From JBBRXJ01 sp038248505 (lineage in GTDB: Bacteria; Bacteroidota; Bacteroidia; Bacteroidales; JBBRXJ01), in NCBI GenBank assembly GCA_038248505.1, contig JBBRXJ010000061.1:1-22004 (forward strand): a stretch of DNA of 22,004 bases, read 5' to 3'. Of this stretch, positions 1 through 9,203 are shown piece by piece. The notes under the pieces were generated by a model that worked only from the letters and a program-made list of their open reading frames with translations, searched no databases and was not told the DNA's origin. Numbering within the stretch: the stretch's first letter is position 1; the number at the start of each line of letters is the position of its first letter. Made by a program: the position numbers and the translations under genes.

Positions 1-1848
1 ACAGGAACTAGTAACTTAGTTTATGCTCTTGAAACAGATGGTACTAATTTATTTGTTGGTGGCGCATTTACTTTAGCCGGAGGTGTTGTAAATACTAAGT
101 ATATTGCAAAATGGAATGGTAGTGCATGGTCTGCAATAGGCACAGGTGTTAATAATACAGTCTATGCACTTGAATATTCTTCAACAGCACTCTATGTTGG
201 TGGCGCATTTACCGACAAAGGCAATTATATTGCAAAAATTACTCCTGCTGATAATGTTTGGTTAACTGTAAATTCTGGAACAAATGGTATTGTATATTCA
301 CTATGTGAGGTTGGTCTTTATATGTATCTAGGCGGTTCATTTACAACAGCTGGTGGCATTTCTGCAAATTATTTTGCAAGGGTACCTCTCTCGGGCGCTC
401 CTACTTATTCTTTTTTTGGTCCTAACACATTGAATAATATTGTAAGGGCCATTGCATTTAATGGAACCAATGTTGCTGTTGGAGGGGATTTCACCAATTC
501 CGGTACTGCCTATGCTTGTATTGTTAACTCAGGTTCTTACACAGCATTTGGTAGTGGTATACCTACTGGGGGTAAAGTTTACTCTATTGTTGATGATGGT
601 ACTAATTTTGTAATTTCGGGTGCATTTAGTAATGCCGGCGGTAATACTGCTTGCGACCAAATTGGTGTTTGGAATGGCACCTCATGGACTGCATTAGAAA
701 ATGGTTTTAACTCAACCGTACGTTCAGTTTTTGTTGCTGGTACTGGATTATATTATGCAGGGGGTGATTTTGATTTAGCAACAACATATGGTGCTAAAAT
801 TGCAAAATATAATGGTACAGCATGGGAACCTATTGGAGTTAGTGTACCGGGCTTAATTTACTCTATTGTTTATGATGACACCTGCGTTTATGTGGGCGGT
901 AGTTTTACCGATTTAGGTGGCGACCCAGATGCTGATTATATTGCTCGCTGGAGTATTACTAACTCTAAATGGTACTCTATGGGTACCGGAGTTGATGCTA
1001 ATGTTTATTCAATGGCACTAAGCACATATTTAAGTTACAAATACCTTATTGTTGGAGGTTCTTTTAATATTGCCGGTGGAGTAGCAAACACCGCTACTGC
1101 GGCTAAATGGAATCTATCAACTAATGTATGGTCGGCATTAGGTGCTGGTGGATTACTTGCAACGGATATAGTTTATGCCGTTGAAGCATATAGTAACTAT
1201 GTTTGGATTGGCGGTTCGTTTACAATGGGCAGTAATGTTAATATTGCTCAATGTCTAAACAATGGTACAACTTGGCTAAGCAATTTAGGTACTGGTTTAA
1301 ATAATACAGTACGCAGCATCCTTGCTGCTGATGTGAATAATGTTTACGTTGGTGGTTCTTTCACTCAGGCTGGTGCTACAGCGAATACAAATTTAATCGC
1401 AAAATGGAATTCAACGACTTGGGAAGCTTTAGGTGTGGGTTTAAATGGGGCTGTATATGATATGAAAATGAAAGGCAGCGATTTATATGTGGCAGGCGGT
1501 TTCTATAACGCAGGCGGTATTGCTGCCGCGGATTATATTGCTAAATGGAGTGGCACTGCTTGGTCTTCTTTAGGTGCTACTGCTGCTTTAAATGATTTGG
1601 CATATTCATTGTCTATTGATAATAATAATATTTATGTTGGAGGTTTTTTTAACGATGCGGGTGGTGATGCAAACGCCGATAAGGTTGCTGTTTACAATGG
1701 TACTGCATGGGAATCTCTCGGTAGTGGTGTCACCCTGGGGAGTTATGTTAAAGCTTTAGCATATGGGGGTAATAATTTATATGTTGGAGGATACTTCACA
1801 AAAATTGGCGATAAATATTATGAGTATTTTGCAAGATATGGTCAAGTA
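1..1848 (+). repeat. Beta-propeller-type coding repeats (13 copies of a GGxF motif)
   Basis: Thirteen copies of a hydrophobic-GG-x-F motif (such as LYVGGSF, VYVGGSF, IYVGGFF, LYVGGYF) occur about 45-50 codons apart in the large protein. Most are followed by AGG and then an AKWNGTAW-like strand. The pattern resembles kelch-like or delta-60-type propeller blades. The first visible copy starts within 20 codons of the window edge, so more copies probably lie upstream. Confidence 0.75.
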
Positions 1849-4800
1849 CCATCCATAACATCTCAAACACCAACTGCTGACCAAATACTTTGTGAAGGAG
1901 CTACGGTTAGTTTTACAGTAACTGCTACTGGTACAGGCCTTACGTATCAATGGTTAAAAGATGGAAACTCCATTGCTAGTGCAAACTCAAGTACATATAC
2001 TATAGCAACTATTGCAACATCTCATGCTGCAGTATATTCATGCCGTGTTTCTACAAGTTGTGGTAATGCATATACTAGCCCAATATCTTTAACGGTTAAT
2101 ACAAAACCTGCAATTACCACTCATCCATCAATTACTACCGTATGTGCTGGCAATACAGCTAGCTTCAGCTTTGTAGCAACGGGCACTGGTATTAGTTATA
2201 AATGGCAAGTAAGCACAAATGGCGGGTCAACTTATACTGACATTACTGCTGCAGGAACAAATCCAACCTACACAGGATATTATTCCACTGCACTTGGACT
2301 ATCTGGTATTCTTGCCGGCAATAACAATTACTTATATCGCAGTGTAGCTTCTGGTACATGTAGTCCTGCTGCAATATCAAATACTGCAACATTAACTGTA
2401 AATACATCGCCCACAATAACCACCCAACCTTTAAATGCCAGCGTTTGTGCAGGTAATACGGGTTCATTTACTGTTGCTGCAACAGGTACAGCACTTACAT
2501 ATCAATGGCAGGTAAGTACAAATGGTGGATCGAGCTATAGCAACATTACTGCAGCAGGCTCTAATCCTACCTATTCCAATTATTATACTGCAACACTTGG
2601 TTTAAGTGGAACAACAACGATTAACAATGGCTATTTATATAGATGTGTAATAAGTGGTATGTGTACTCCAGCAGTAACATCTTTTGCTGGAAGCTTAACC
2701 ATTACCACAGCTCCATCTGTTACTACACCACCAGCCGATGCAACCATCTGTGCTGCAAGTAGTGCTAGTTTTGGTGTTACTGCCATAGGAACCGCTCTTA
2801 CGTATCAGTGGCAACTAAGTATAAATGGCGGTGTTACCTATAATAATATTACGGTAGCAGGAACAAGTCCAACATATTCAAATTGGACAACAGCTACACT
2901 TAGTTTGACAGGTACAGTGGTTGGAAATAACATATATAAATATCGTTGTGTTGTGAGTGGTACATGTACGCCAACGGCAACATCAACGGCTGCTACACTT
3001 ACTGTAAATAGTGCAATGAGTGTTACAACACAACCAATAGCCTCAACTATTTGTGAAAATGCAAATACATCTTTTTCTATAATTATAGCAGGCACGGTAT
3101 CTACCTATCAATGGCAATACAGTACAAATAGTGGAAGTAGTTGGAGCAATGTTCCTGCAAGTGGCGTATATACTGGCACTACATCTTCAACACTTTCAAT
3201 AACTAGTGCTACAAGTTCAATGAATGGCTATTTATATAGTTGTTTTGTAACCGGTCCTTGCGCTATCTCTATCACTTCTAATGCAACAGCGCTTACAGTA
3301 AATGCCTTGCCTGCTATTTCTACTCAGCCAGGTAGCTATTCAGTAGGTAATGGTGGAAGTACCAATTTTGCAGTAGTTGCAGCGGGTGCTTCAATATCTT
3401 ATAAATGGCAAATAAGTACAAATGGCGGTACCAGTTATAGCGATGTAGCGAATGGTGGAAGTTATAGCGGTGCATTAACAAATACACTTTCAATTGTTAG
3501 TATTACTGCAGGCATGGATGCATATAAATATAGATGCATTGTAAATGGCACATGTAGCCCTTCAGCTACATCTACCGCTGGAACACTAACGGTTACTACT
3601 GCACCGGCTATTACAAAACAACCTGCATCTGTATCCATTTGTGCTTCTGGAAATACTTATTTCAGAATAAAAGCAAGCGGAACGATAACGAGTTATGAAT
3701 GGCAATATAGTAGCAATGGAGGTACTACATGGAACACAGTATCCAATGGAGGTATTTATGCTGGAGCAACAAGTGACTCACTTGTTATTACAGGCGCTTC
3801 TATTTCAGTGACCGGATATAAATATCATTGTTATGTTGTTGGAGCTAGTGGCAATGCTACTTCTAGTGATGGAATACTTACTATAAATGCAAGTCCAAGT
3901 ATTAGTATTCATCCATCGAGCAAAAGTGCTTGTCCTACTACAAGTCCAATTTTTGGTGTAACCGCTTCGGGTGCTGGATTGTCTTATCAATGGGAACAAA
4001 GCATAAATAGTGGTGTTTCATGGTCTACCATGTCAGGCAAAACAGCATCTTCACTCACGGTTGCAAGCGTAACATCGGGCATGAATGGCTATCAATATCA
4101 TTGTATTGTTTCAGGTACATGTAGTCCTAGTATTACATCAAATGCGGCTACATTAACTGTTAATACAACACCTGCTATTGTCACACAACCATCAAGTGCA
4201 GCTATTTGTGCTGGTCAAAATACTTCATTTGCTGTTGTTGCAACGGGTACCGGTGCTAGTTATCAATGGTATAGGAGTATAGATGCGGGTACCTCATGGA
4301 GCCCAATTTCATTGGCAACCACTGCAACTTTATCATTAACCAGTGTTCTTGAAACCAGCGATCAAACATTGTATCATAGCATTGTTAGTGGTACTTGTAG
4401 TCCTTCTGTTACAAGTAGTGATGCTACGTTAACGGTTCGTAAAGCGCCAGTTGTTACTGGTAATCCTGCAGTACAGAACGTTTGCCAAGCTGCCAATGCA
4501 TCATTTACAATAACGGCTACTGGAAATGGTTTGGGTTATATGTGGATGCAAAGTGCGAATGGTGGAACAACATGGTCGATTATGTCTGGAGAAACTTCCG
4601 CAACACTTAATCTTGTTAGTGTTACAACTGGAATGAATAACAATCAATATAAATGTATTGCTACGGGTACTTGCAGTCCGAATGATACTTCAAACTCAGC
4701 AGTACTAACAGTAAATGCAGCCCCTTCAGTAAGCTCACATCCTTCAAATGCAGCTGTTTGCCCTGGCGGAAGCACAAGTTTTTCAGTTATAGCTTCGGGT

Positions 4801-6093
4801 TATAGTATAAACTATCAATGGGAAGAGAGTACAAATGGCGGTACAATTTGGAATGCACTTGGTGGTGAAATTTCTTCTACACTCAGTCGTAGTTCTATTA
4901 CACCATCAATGAATACCTATAAATATCGTTGTGTTGTGAGTGGAACTTGTAGCCCTGCAGCTACATCAAATGCTGCAACGTTAACAGTAAATACACTACC
5001 TATAGTTAATTTAGGACCAGATACAACGTTCTGTTCTGGCTTAAATATTGTAATAAATTCAGCTGCGGGTTATACTAGTTACCAATGGAATACTGGAGAT
5101 ACAACTCAGAGTATTACTACATCTTCAACGGGCAGCTACTATGTTATTTTAACAAATTCAAATAGCTGTACAGATACTTCTAGTGTTAAAAAGGTGACTA
5201 TAAAAGAATCCATTTTAGTAGATGAAATTTGTATGGTTAGTCTTGATCCTGATTCGAGAAAGAATATGATTGTTTGGGAGAGAACAAATAACATTGGTAC
5301 AAATTTTTATGTAATTTATAAACTTCAAGGTCTCTTATTTAAACCAATTGATACTGTACCATTTTCTGATGTGAGTGTTTTTGTAGATGTTGCTTCTAAT
5401 CCTTTAGTTAAGGCCGAACAATATAAGATATCTGCAATTGATGGTTGTAATATTGAAACACCGAAGAGTCCATATCATCAAACGATGAATTTGAGTATTC
5501 TTTCAGGACGAGGAACATCAACCGTTGCGCTTATCTGGAATAAGTACATTGATGAGAGCGGAGACTTTATTCCTGAATACTATTATGTATACAGAGGAAT
5601 GGATTCTACTAATCTCTCAGCATACGATTCTTTGTCAGGTTTACTTTCAAGCTACAACTATAATATTTTAGATGCTGTTGATGGTGAATACTATCAAGTA
5701 GTCATTCGCAAAAATTGTGCTCCGCTTGCCTTGCATAAAGCTAGCAGTGGCCCATTCAGTCAGTCACTATCAAATCTTGAAGACAACCGATTAAAAGGAA
5801 CAGTAGGAGTTAAAAAATCAACAAAGGAAACTATACGTTTTAATGTATATCCTACACCTTATCGTGGATCAACAACCATAAGCTACAATCTTCAAAAAAC
5901 GAGTCAAGTTAAAATGCAAGTGTTATCTATGCTTGGTCAAACTGTAACTGTTTTAGTTGATAAAGAACAAGGCGAAGGAGATTATACCTACAAATTCTCT
6001 GCTGCTGATTACAATTACAAAGCAGGGGTTTACTATTTGCGTCTTGAAGTAGATGGTAAAGTACTCAGTCGTAAAATTGTTGAAGTACAATAA
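1..6093 (+). CDS. Giant T9SS-secreted surface protein with propeller and Ig-like repeats (5' end outside window)
   Basis: The frame is open from base 1, so the start lies upstream; 2030 residues are visible. Residues 1 to about 616 hold beta-propeller-type repeats of roughly 45-50 residues, each with a motif like LYVGGSFT.AGG followed by YIAKWNGTAW and LGTG. Eleven Ig-like repeats follow, about 90-100 residues each, with YQW or YKW in the core and Y-x-C-x-V near the end. A separate module begins NLGPDTTFCSG (nt 4999-5205). Two Fn3-like stretches come next. The last 85 residues (from about nt 5836) form a T9SS type A sorting domain, with NVYPTP, a central MLGQ and a terminal GVYYLRLEVDGKVLSRKIVEV. 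Known biology: such domains direct outer-membrane translocation and cell-surface anchoring or release. Adhesion or matrix binding is inferred; no catalytic domain is visible. Confidence 0.9.
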   Translation, partial: TGTSNLVYALETDGTNLFVGGAFTLAGGVVNTKYIAKWNGSAWSAIGTGVNNTVYALEYSSTALYVGGAFTDKGNYIAKITPADNVWLTVNSGTNGIVYSLCEVGLYMYLGGSFTTAGGISANYFARVPLSGAPTYSFFGPNTLNNIVRAIAFNGTNVAVGGDFTNSGTAYACIVNSGSYTAFGSGIPTGGKVYSIVDDGTNFVISGAFSNAGGNTACDQIGVWNGTSWTALENGFNSTVRSVFVAGTGLYYAGGDFDLATTYGAKIAKYNGTAWEPIGVSVPGLIYSIVYDDTCVYVGGSFTDLGGDPDADYIARWSITNSKWYSMGTGVDANVYSMALSTYLSYKYLIVGGSFNIAGGVANTATAAKWNLSTNVWSALGAGGLLATDIVYAVEAYSNYVWIGGSFTMGSNVNIAQCLNNGTTWLSNLGTGLNNTVRSILAADVNNVYVGGSFTQAGATANTNLIAKWNSTTWEALGVGLNGAVYDMKMKGSDLYVAGGFYNAGGIAAADYIAKWSGTAWSSLGATAALNDLAYSLSIDNNNIYVGGFFNDAGGDANADKVAVYNGTAWESLGSGVTLGSYVKALAYGGNNLYVGGYFTKIGDKYYEYFARYGQVPSITSQTPTADQILCEGATVSFTVTATGTGLTYQWLKDGNSIASANSSTYTIATIATSHAAVYSCRVSTSCGNAYTSPISLTVNTKPAITTHPSITTVCAGNTASFSFVATGTGISYKWQVSTNGGSTYTDITAAGTNPTYTGYYSTALGLSGILAGNNNYLYRSVASGTCSPAAISNTATLTVNTSPTITTQPLNASVCAGNTGSFTVAATGTALTYQWQVSTNGGSSYSNITAAGSNPTYSNYYTATLGLSGTTTINNGYLYRCVISGMCTPAVTSFAGSLTITTAPSVTTPPADATICAASSASFGVTAIGTALTYQWQLSINGGVTYNNITVAGTSPTYSNWTTATLSLTGTVVGNNIYKYRCVVSGTCTPTATSTAATLTVNSAMSVTTQPIASTICENANTSFSIIIAGTVSTYQWQYSTNSGSSWSNVPASGVYTGTTSSTLSITSATSSMNGYLYSCFVTGPCAISITSNATALTVNALPAISTQPGSYSVGNGGSTNFAVVAAGASISYKWQISTNGGTSYSDVANGGSYSGALTNTLSIVSITAGMDAYKYRCIVNGTCSPSATSTAGTLTVTTAPAITKQPASVSICASGNTYFRIKASGTITSYEWQYSSNGGTTWNTVSNGGIYAGATSDSLVITGASISVTGYKYHCYVVGASGNATSSDGILTINASPSISIHPSSKSACPTTSPIFGVTASGAGLSYQWEQSINSGVSWSTMSGKTASSLTVASVTSGMNGYQYHCIVSGTCSPSITSNAATLTVNTTPAIVTQPSSAAICAGQNTSFAVVATGTGASYQWYRSIDAGTSWSPISLATTATLSLTSVLETSDQTLYHSIVSGTCSPSVTSSDATLTVRKAPVVTGNPAVQNVCQAANASFTITATGNGLGYMWMQSANGGTTWSIMSGETSATLNLVSVTTGMNNNQYKCIATGTCSPNDTSNSAVLTVNAAPSVSSHPSNAAVCPGGSTSFSVIASGYSINYQWEESTNGGTIWNALGGEISSTLSRSSITPSMNTYKYRCVVSGTCSPAATSNAATLTVNTLPIVNLGPDTTFCSGLNIVINSAAGYTSYQWNTGDTTQSITTSSTGSYYVILTNSNSCTDTSSVKKVTIKESILVDEICMVSLDPDSRKNMIVWERTNNIGTNFYVIYKLQGLLFKPIDTVPFSDVSVFVDVASNPLVKAEQYKISAIDGCNIETPKSPYHQTMNLSILSGRGTSTVALIWNKYIDESGDFIPEYYYVYRGMDSTNLSAYDSLSGLLSSYNYNILDAVDGEYYQVVIRKNCAPLALHKASSGPFSQSLSNLEDNRLKGTVGVKKSTKETIRFNVYPTPYRGSTTISYNLQKTSQVKMQVLSMLGQTVTVLVDKEQGEGDYTYKFSAADYNYKAGVYYLRLEVDGKVLSRKIVEVQ
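1849..4998 (+). repeat. Eleven tandem Ig-like domain repeats
   Basis: Each unit starts with a P-x-I/V-x-x-x-P segment, then a Cys, a G-x-x-x-S/T-F strand, YQW/YKW, TNGGxxW/Y, a Y-x-C-x-V strand and a G-T-C-S-P turn, ending in ATLTVN. The DNA is diverged enough that the copies are not recent duplicates, but many short stretches are shared (for example AAATGGCGG). The cysteine pattern varies between units, as described in the findings. Confidence 0.8.
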
Positions 6094-6110
6094 TAGATAA
6101 GGATAAAAAT

Positions 6111-6147
6111 AAAAACCTCACAAGTATTTTACTTGTGAGGTTTTTTT
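6111..6147. terminator. Intrinsic, probably bidirectional terminator
   Basis: A perfect inverted repeat CCTCACAAGT / ACTTGTGAGG (6116-6125 and 6131-6140) with a 5-nt loop ATTTT is flanked by an A run on the left and seven T on the right. The A and T runs extend the stem to 15 bp. It lies 18 bp after the stop of the large surface protein and between convergent genes, so it can serve both that gene and ribF on the minus strand. Confidence 0.85.
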
Positions 6148-6227
6148 ATGTTTAAAAATTGAGTTGATGATTAGGCATACATTAATACCAAATATAAATG
6201 GCCTACTTATAATTTCAACTGCCAATA

Positions 6228-7166
6228 TCAGGTGTAAAGTTTCTCATCTAAAATTCTTCTACAAATTGCATCATCATTAATCATCTGATTTTTGAGTGCC
6301 TCTATGCTTTCAAACTTTACTTCAGTTCTAATACGTTCTACAAAATAAACCCGTATTTTTTCACCATAAATGTCTGCTGAGAAATCAAAAATATGTACTT
6401 CTATACTACGAGTGCTGCCATCAGTCACGGTTGGATTATTACCAATATTCATCATCCCTCCATACAAACAACCACGCACTTCAACACGACAAGCATAAAT
6501 CCCATTAAGGGGAATCAATTTATCAGAAAAATCTAATTCAATATTAGCGGTACGAAAACCAAGTATTCGTCCAAACATTCGGCCTTTAATTACCTCCCCG
6601 CTAATAAAATATTCATAGCCCAGAAATTCTGTAGCCTTATGTATATCTCCAGTTTCAAGCGCTTGTCGAATCTTTGTTGAGCTAACTTCTGTATGCTCCA
6701 AAATTTTTGCTTTTACTTCATGAACGGAGAACGAATAATCTTTGGTATACGACTCAAGCAACTGAATATCGCCTTGTCTACCTTTGCCAAAATGATGATC
6801 ATGACCGATAATAATAGAAGAAATATTTAATAAATCAATTAGATATTGCTTAATGAATTCGTCAGGAGATAATGCTGAGAATTCTTTTGTAAATGGCACT
6901 AAAATTAAGTGGTCAATACCGTTTTTTTCTATTAATTCAATTTTCTCATCAATGGTATTTAGTAATTTCATGCCATCATCTATACCTAAAACTTTTCGCG
7001 GATGAGGCCAAAAACTTAAGACTACAGTTTCGCCTTGCTCCATTTTAGCAATTGCATTAACAAAACGCAAAAGATCCTGATGACCTTGATGCATACCATC
7101 GAAAAAGCCAACAGTTACAATAGGTCGATTAATATTTAAATCACTTATATGTTTATGAACCTTCAA
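6228..7166 (-). CDS. ribF: Bifunctional riboflavin kinase / FAD synthetase
   Basis: Cytoplasmic enzyme that phosphorylates riboflavin to FMN and then adenylylates FMN to FAD. The 312-residue length is normal for RibF. The N-terminal nucleotidyltransferase domain has GFFDGMHQGHQ (residues 20-30, HxGH at 26-29), GHDHHFGKGRQG (121-132) and VSSTKIRQAL (161-170). The C-terminal kinase domain has GRILGFRTAN (199-208), MNIGNNPTV (239-247) and the acidic EVHIFDF strand (256-262). The usual GFPTAN reads GFRTAN, a Pro-to-Arg change next to the Mg/ATP site. The start codon is TTG: no ATG lies upstream before the in-frame TGA at 7188-7190, and the first residues match RibF N-termini of related bacteria. 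It is divergent from fumC across 60 bp. Confidence 0.95.
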   Translation of the reverse strand: MKVHKHISDLNINRPIVTVGFFDGMHQGHQDLLRFVNAIAKMEQGETVVLSFWPHPRKVLGIDDGMKLLNTIDEKIELIEKNGIDHLILVPFTKEFSALSPDEFIKQYLIDLLNISSIIIGHDHHFGKGRQGDIQLLESYTKDYSFSVHEVKAKILEHTEVSSTKIRQALETGDIHKATEFLGYEYFISGEVIKGRMFGRILGFRTANIELDFSDKLIPLNGIYACRVEVRGCLYGGMMNIGNNPTVTDGSTRSIEVHIFDFSADIYGEKIRVYFVERIRTEVKFESIEALKNQMINDDAICRRILDEKLYT

Positions 7167-7171
7167 AATAG

Positions 7172-7200
7172 TTGAATAAATAATTTTTCAAATACCTTTA
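7172..7200 (+). promoter_or_regulatory. Candidate Bacteroidota-type promoter for fumC
   Basis: TTG (7172-7174), an 18-bp spacer and TACCTTTA (7193-7200) approximate the TTTG / TAnnTTTG consensus. The predicted transcript start is about 20 nt before the fumC ATG. The match is imperfect (A for the final G), and the same 60-bp interval must also hold the ribF promoter. Confidence 0.35.
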
Positions 7201-7226
7201 CAAAAATATACAAAAACACTCGCTTT

Positions 7227-8615
7227 ATGAACTATCGTATAGAAAAAGACAGCATGGGCAACATAAACGTACCTGCTAATAAGTATTGGGGGGCACAAAC
7301 ACAGCGTTCTTTAGAAAACTTCAAAATAGGAGGAGATATTATGCCCAATAAAGTTATTAAAGCTTTTGCTATACTTAAGAAAGCATCCGCAATGAGCAAT
7401 GTTGAGTTTGGTGTACTCGATCAACATAAAGCCGATCTTATCTGCAAGGTTTGTGATGAGATATTGCAGGGTCTGCATTTTGACGAATTTCCACTAGTAG
7501 TATGGCAGACAGGTTCAGGAACACAAACAAATATGAACCTTAATGAAGTAATTTCAAATAGAGCACATGTTCTTGAGGGCAATAAACTGTGCGAAGGGAA
7601 ACCAAGCATTCATCCGAATGATGATGTAAATAAATCGCAATCATCAAACGATACATTCCCAACAGCTATGCATATTGCAGCATACATGGCATTAACTGAA
7701 AATCTCATTCCAGCCCTTATTCAATTACGTAATGCACTAGATCAAAAATCGAATGAGTTCAATGATATCATAAAAATTGGACGCACACATTGTATGGATG
7801 CCACCCCAATAACGCTTGGGCAAGAGTTTTCGGGATATGTATCGCAATTAGATCATGGCTTAGTTACAATTAAAAACAGCATGTTTCATTTGTCGGAACT
7901 CGCTTTAGGAGGCACCGCAGTGGGAACCGGACTTAATGCTCCCAAAGGATTTGGAGAGAAAGCGGCAGCTTGTATTGCTAGTTTAACATGTCTTCCATTT
8001 ATATCAGCCAATAATAAATTTGAAGCATTGGCTAGTCATGATGCAATGGTTGAAGCATCTTCAGCTATTAAGCGAGTAGCAGTTAGTTTAACAAAGATTT
8101 CTAACGATCTTCGTCTCTTAGCATCCGGACCACGGGCAGGTCTTGCAGAGATTAGTTTACCAGAAAATGAACCGGGTTCTTCAATAATGCCAGGAAAAGT
8201 AAATCCAACACAAATTGAAGCGATGACCATGGTTTGTTGTCAAATTATTGGTAATGACTTAGCTATAACTACTGGAGCCATGCAAGGTCAATTTGAACTT
8301 AATGTATATAAACCACTAATTATTGCAAACTTTCTAAAATCAGTACAACTGTTAACTGATGCATCCATCTCTTTTACTGTTAATTGCGTTATGGGTATAG
8401 AAGCTAACAAACAAACAATTGCCAATAATCTTGAACAATCATTGATGCTTGTTACCGCCTTGAACAATCATATTGGTTATGACAAGGCTGCTGAAATAGC
8501 AAAGAAAGCATTTAAAGAAAACATATCGCTTCGTGAAGCCTCATTATCATTAAGATACCTCACTAATGAACAATTTGATAAATGGGTTGACCCAATGAAA
8601 ATGATAAAATGTTGA
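7227..8615 (+). CDS. fumC: Class II fumarate hydratase (fumarase C)
   Basis: Catalyses the reversible hydration of fumarate to L-malate in the citric acid cycle; a cytoplasmic homotetramer in known members and independent of iron-sulfur clusters. The 462-residue length is typical. Visible motifs are TGSGTQTNMNLNEV (95-108), SSNDTFPTAMH (139-149), GRTHCMDATP (185-194, catalytic His188) and the fumarase/aspartase signature GSSIMPGKVNP (317-327, catalytic Ser318). His188 and Ser318 fall at the same numbers as in E. coli FumC. The long TGSGTQTNMN stretch and overall length favour fumarase over aspartase or argininosuccinate lyase. The gene appears monocistronic, divergent from ribF. No clear terminator follows. 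Confidence 0.96.
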   Translation: MNYRIEKDSMGNINVPANKYWGAQTQRSLENFKIGGDIMPNKVIKAFAILKKASAMSNVEFGVLDQHKADLICKVCDEILQGLHFDEFPLVVWQTGSGTQTNMNLNEVISNRAHVLEGNKLCEGKPSIHPNDDVNKSQSSNDTFPTAMHIAAYMALTENLIPALIQLRNALDQKSNEFNDIIKIGRTHCMDATPITLGQEFSGYVSQLDHGLVTIKNSMFHLSELALGGTAVGTGLNAPKGFGEKAAACIASLTCLPFISANNKFEALASHDAMVEASSAIKRVAVSLTKISNDLRLLASGPRAGLAEISLPENEPGSSIMPGKVNPTQIEAMTMVCCQIIGNDLAITTGAMQGQFELNVYKPLIIANFLKSVQLLTDASISFTVNCVMGIEANKQTIANNLEQSLMLVTALNNHIGYDKAAEIAKKAFKENISLREASLSLRYLTNEQFDKWVDPMKMIKC

Positions 8616-8650
8616 TAATAATTATCTGTAATTCTGGTGATGGTTTTTTA

Positions 8651-8677
8651 TTTGACAAAGTAAATTTCATATATTTA
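8651..8677 (+). promoter_or_regulatory. Candidate promoter of the 8721 gene
   Basis: TTTG (8651-8654) and TATATTTA (8670-8677) resemble the Bacteroidota -33 and -7 elements, but the 15-bp spacer is shorter than usual. It lies in the 105-bp gap after fumC, about 44 bp before the next start codon. Confidence 0.3.
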
Positions 8678-8689
8678 CTAATCGAATCA

Positions 8690-8711
8690 CAAATTAAACC
8701 CAAATTAAACC
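8690..8711 (+). repeat. Perfect tandem 11-bp direct repeat in a 5' leader
   Basis: CAAATTAAACC occurs twice head to tail (8690-8700 and 8701-8711), ending 9 bp before the ATG at 8721. It sits between the candidate promoter and the start codon, so it would be transcribed as leader RNA. Confidence 0.6.
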
Positions 8712-8720
8712 TAAAATATC

Positions 8721-9167
8721 ATGAGTAAACATTTAGACCAACGAACCGGAATGGGACAAGCTCCTGCAATATTCTCATTCGTATTGTCAACTATTTCTCT
8801 TATAATAATAATAATAGTTATGGGAGTTCGAGCATTTAAAGGCCCGTTTTCTGCAGAACCAGGCGCATGGATTGCTTTGGTAATCTCTATATTTGCAATT
8901 TTGTTAGCAAACTCAAGCATTAAAATGGCTAAGATTGGTAATGGACATGTGGAATTTGGTAAATATGCCATTATTACCGCTATTGTTGTTTTTTTAATTG
9001 GTATAAGTCTTGCTGGAATTATTCGCAAAATTAATTACAGCCATAACCAAGAGATTAAATTAGAGATGCAAAAAGCGCAAGAGCAAGATGAGTTAAAAAA
9101 GCAAGTTGATGCAGAGGAGATAAATAATGCCCTCCCTCAAACTATTGATGCTGCAGAAGTAAAATGA
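8721..9167 (+). CDS. Small three-helix membrane protein of unknown function
   Basis: Not recognised as a named family. The 148 residues contain three hydrophobic segments (about 15-39, 49-67 and 81-102), with a short polar loop (FKGPFSAEPG) between the first two. A charged, Gln/Glu/Lys-rich helical tail follows (about 107-148). This suggests an inner-membrane protein with a soluble helical tail, perhaps for protein contacts. The next gene, a lipoprotein, starts 36 bp downstream on the same strand, so the two are probably cotranscribed. The layout loosely resembles DUF4190-type small membrane proteins, but no diagnostic motif was seen. Confidence 0.75.
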   Translation: MSKHLDQRTGMGQAPAIFSFVLSTISLIIIIIVMGVRAFKGPFSAEPGAWIALVISIFAILLANSSIKMAKIGNGHVEFGKYAIITAIVVFLIGISLAGIIRKINYSHNQEIKLEMQKAQEQDELKKQVDAEEINNALPQTIDAAEVK

Positions 9168-9203
9168 TAGTGTATCAAATTAGTTTCTTTTTGAATTAAG
9201 AAT

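Noticed and set aside
6228..6330. Possible second hairpin (TAGGC ... GCCTA) just past the ribF stop
   Set aside because: Arms of only five pairs with a loop of over 20 nt, and no T tract; the strong shared terminator at 6111-6147 suffices.
8711..9028. Minus-strand open frame of 105 codons opposite the three-helix membrane protein
   Set aside because: Ile/Thr-rich reading opposite Ile/Val codons of membrane helices; no start context or family, while the plus-strand frame has coherent helices and an operon partner.
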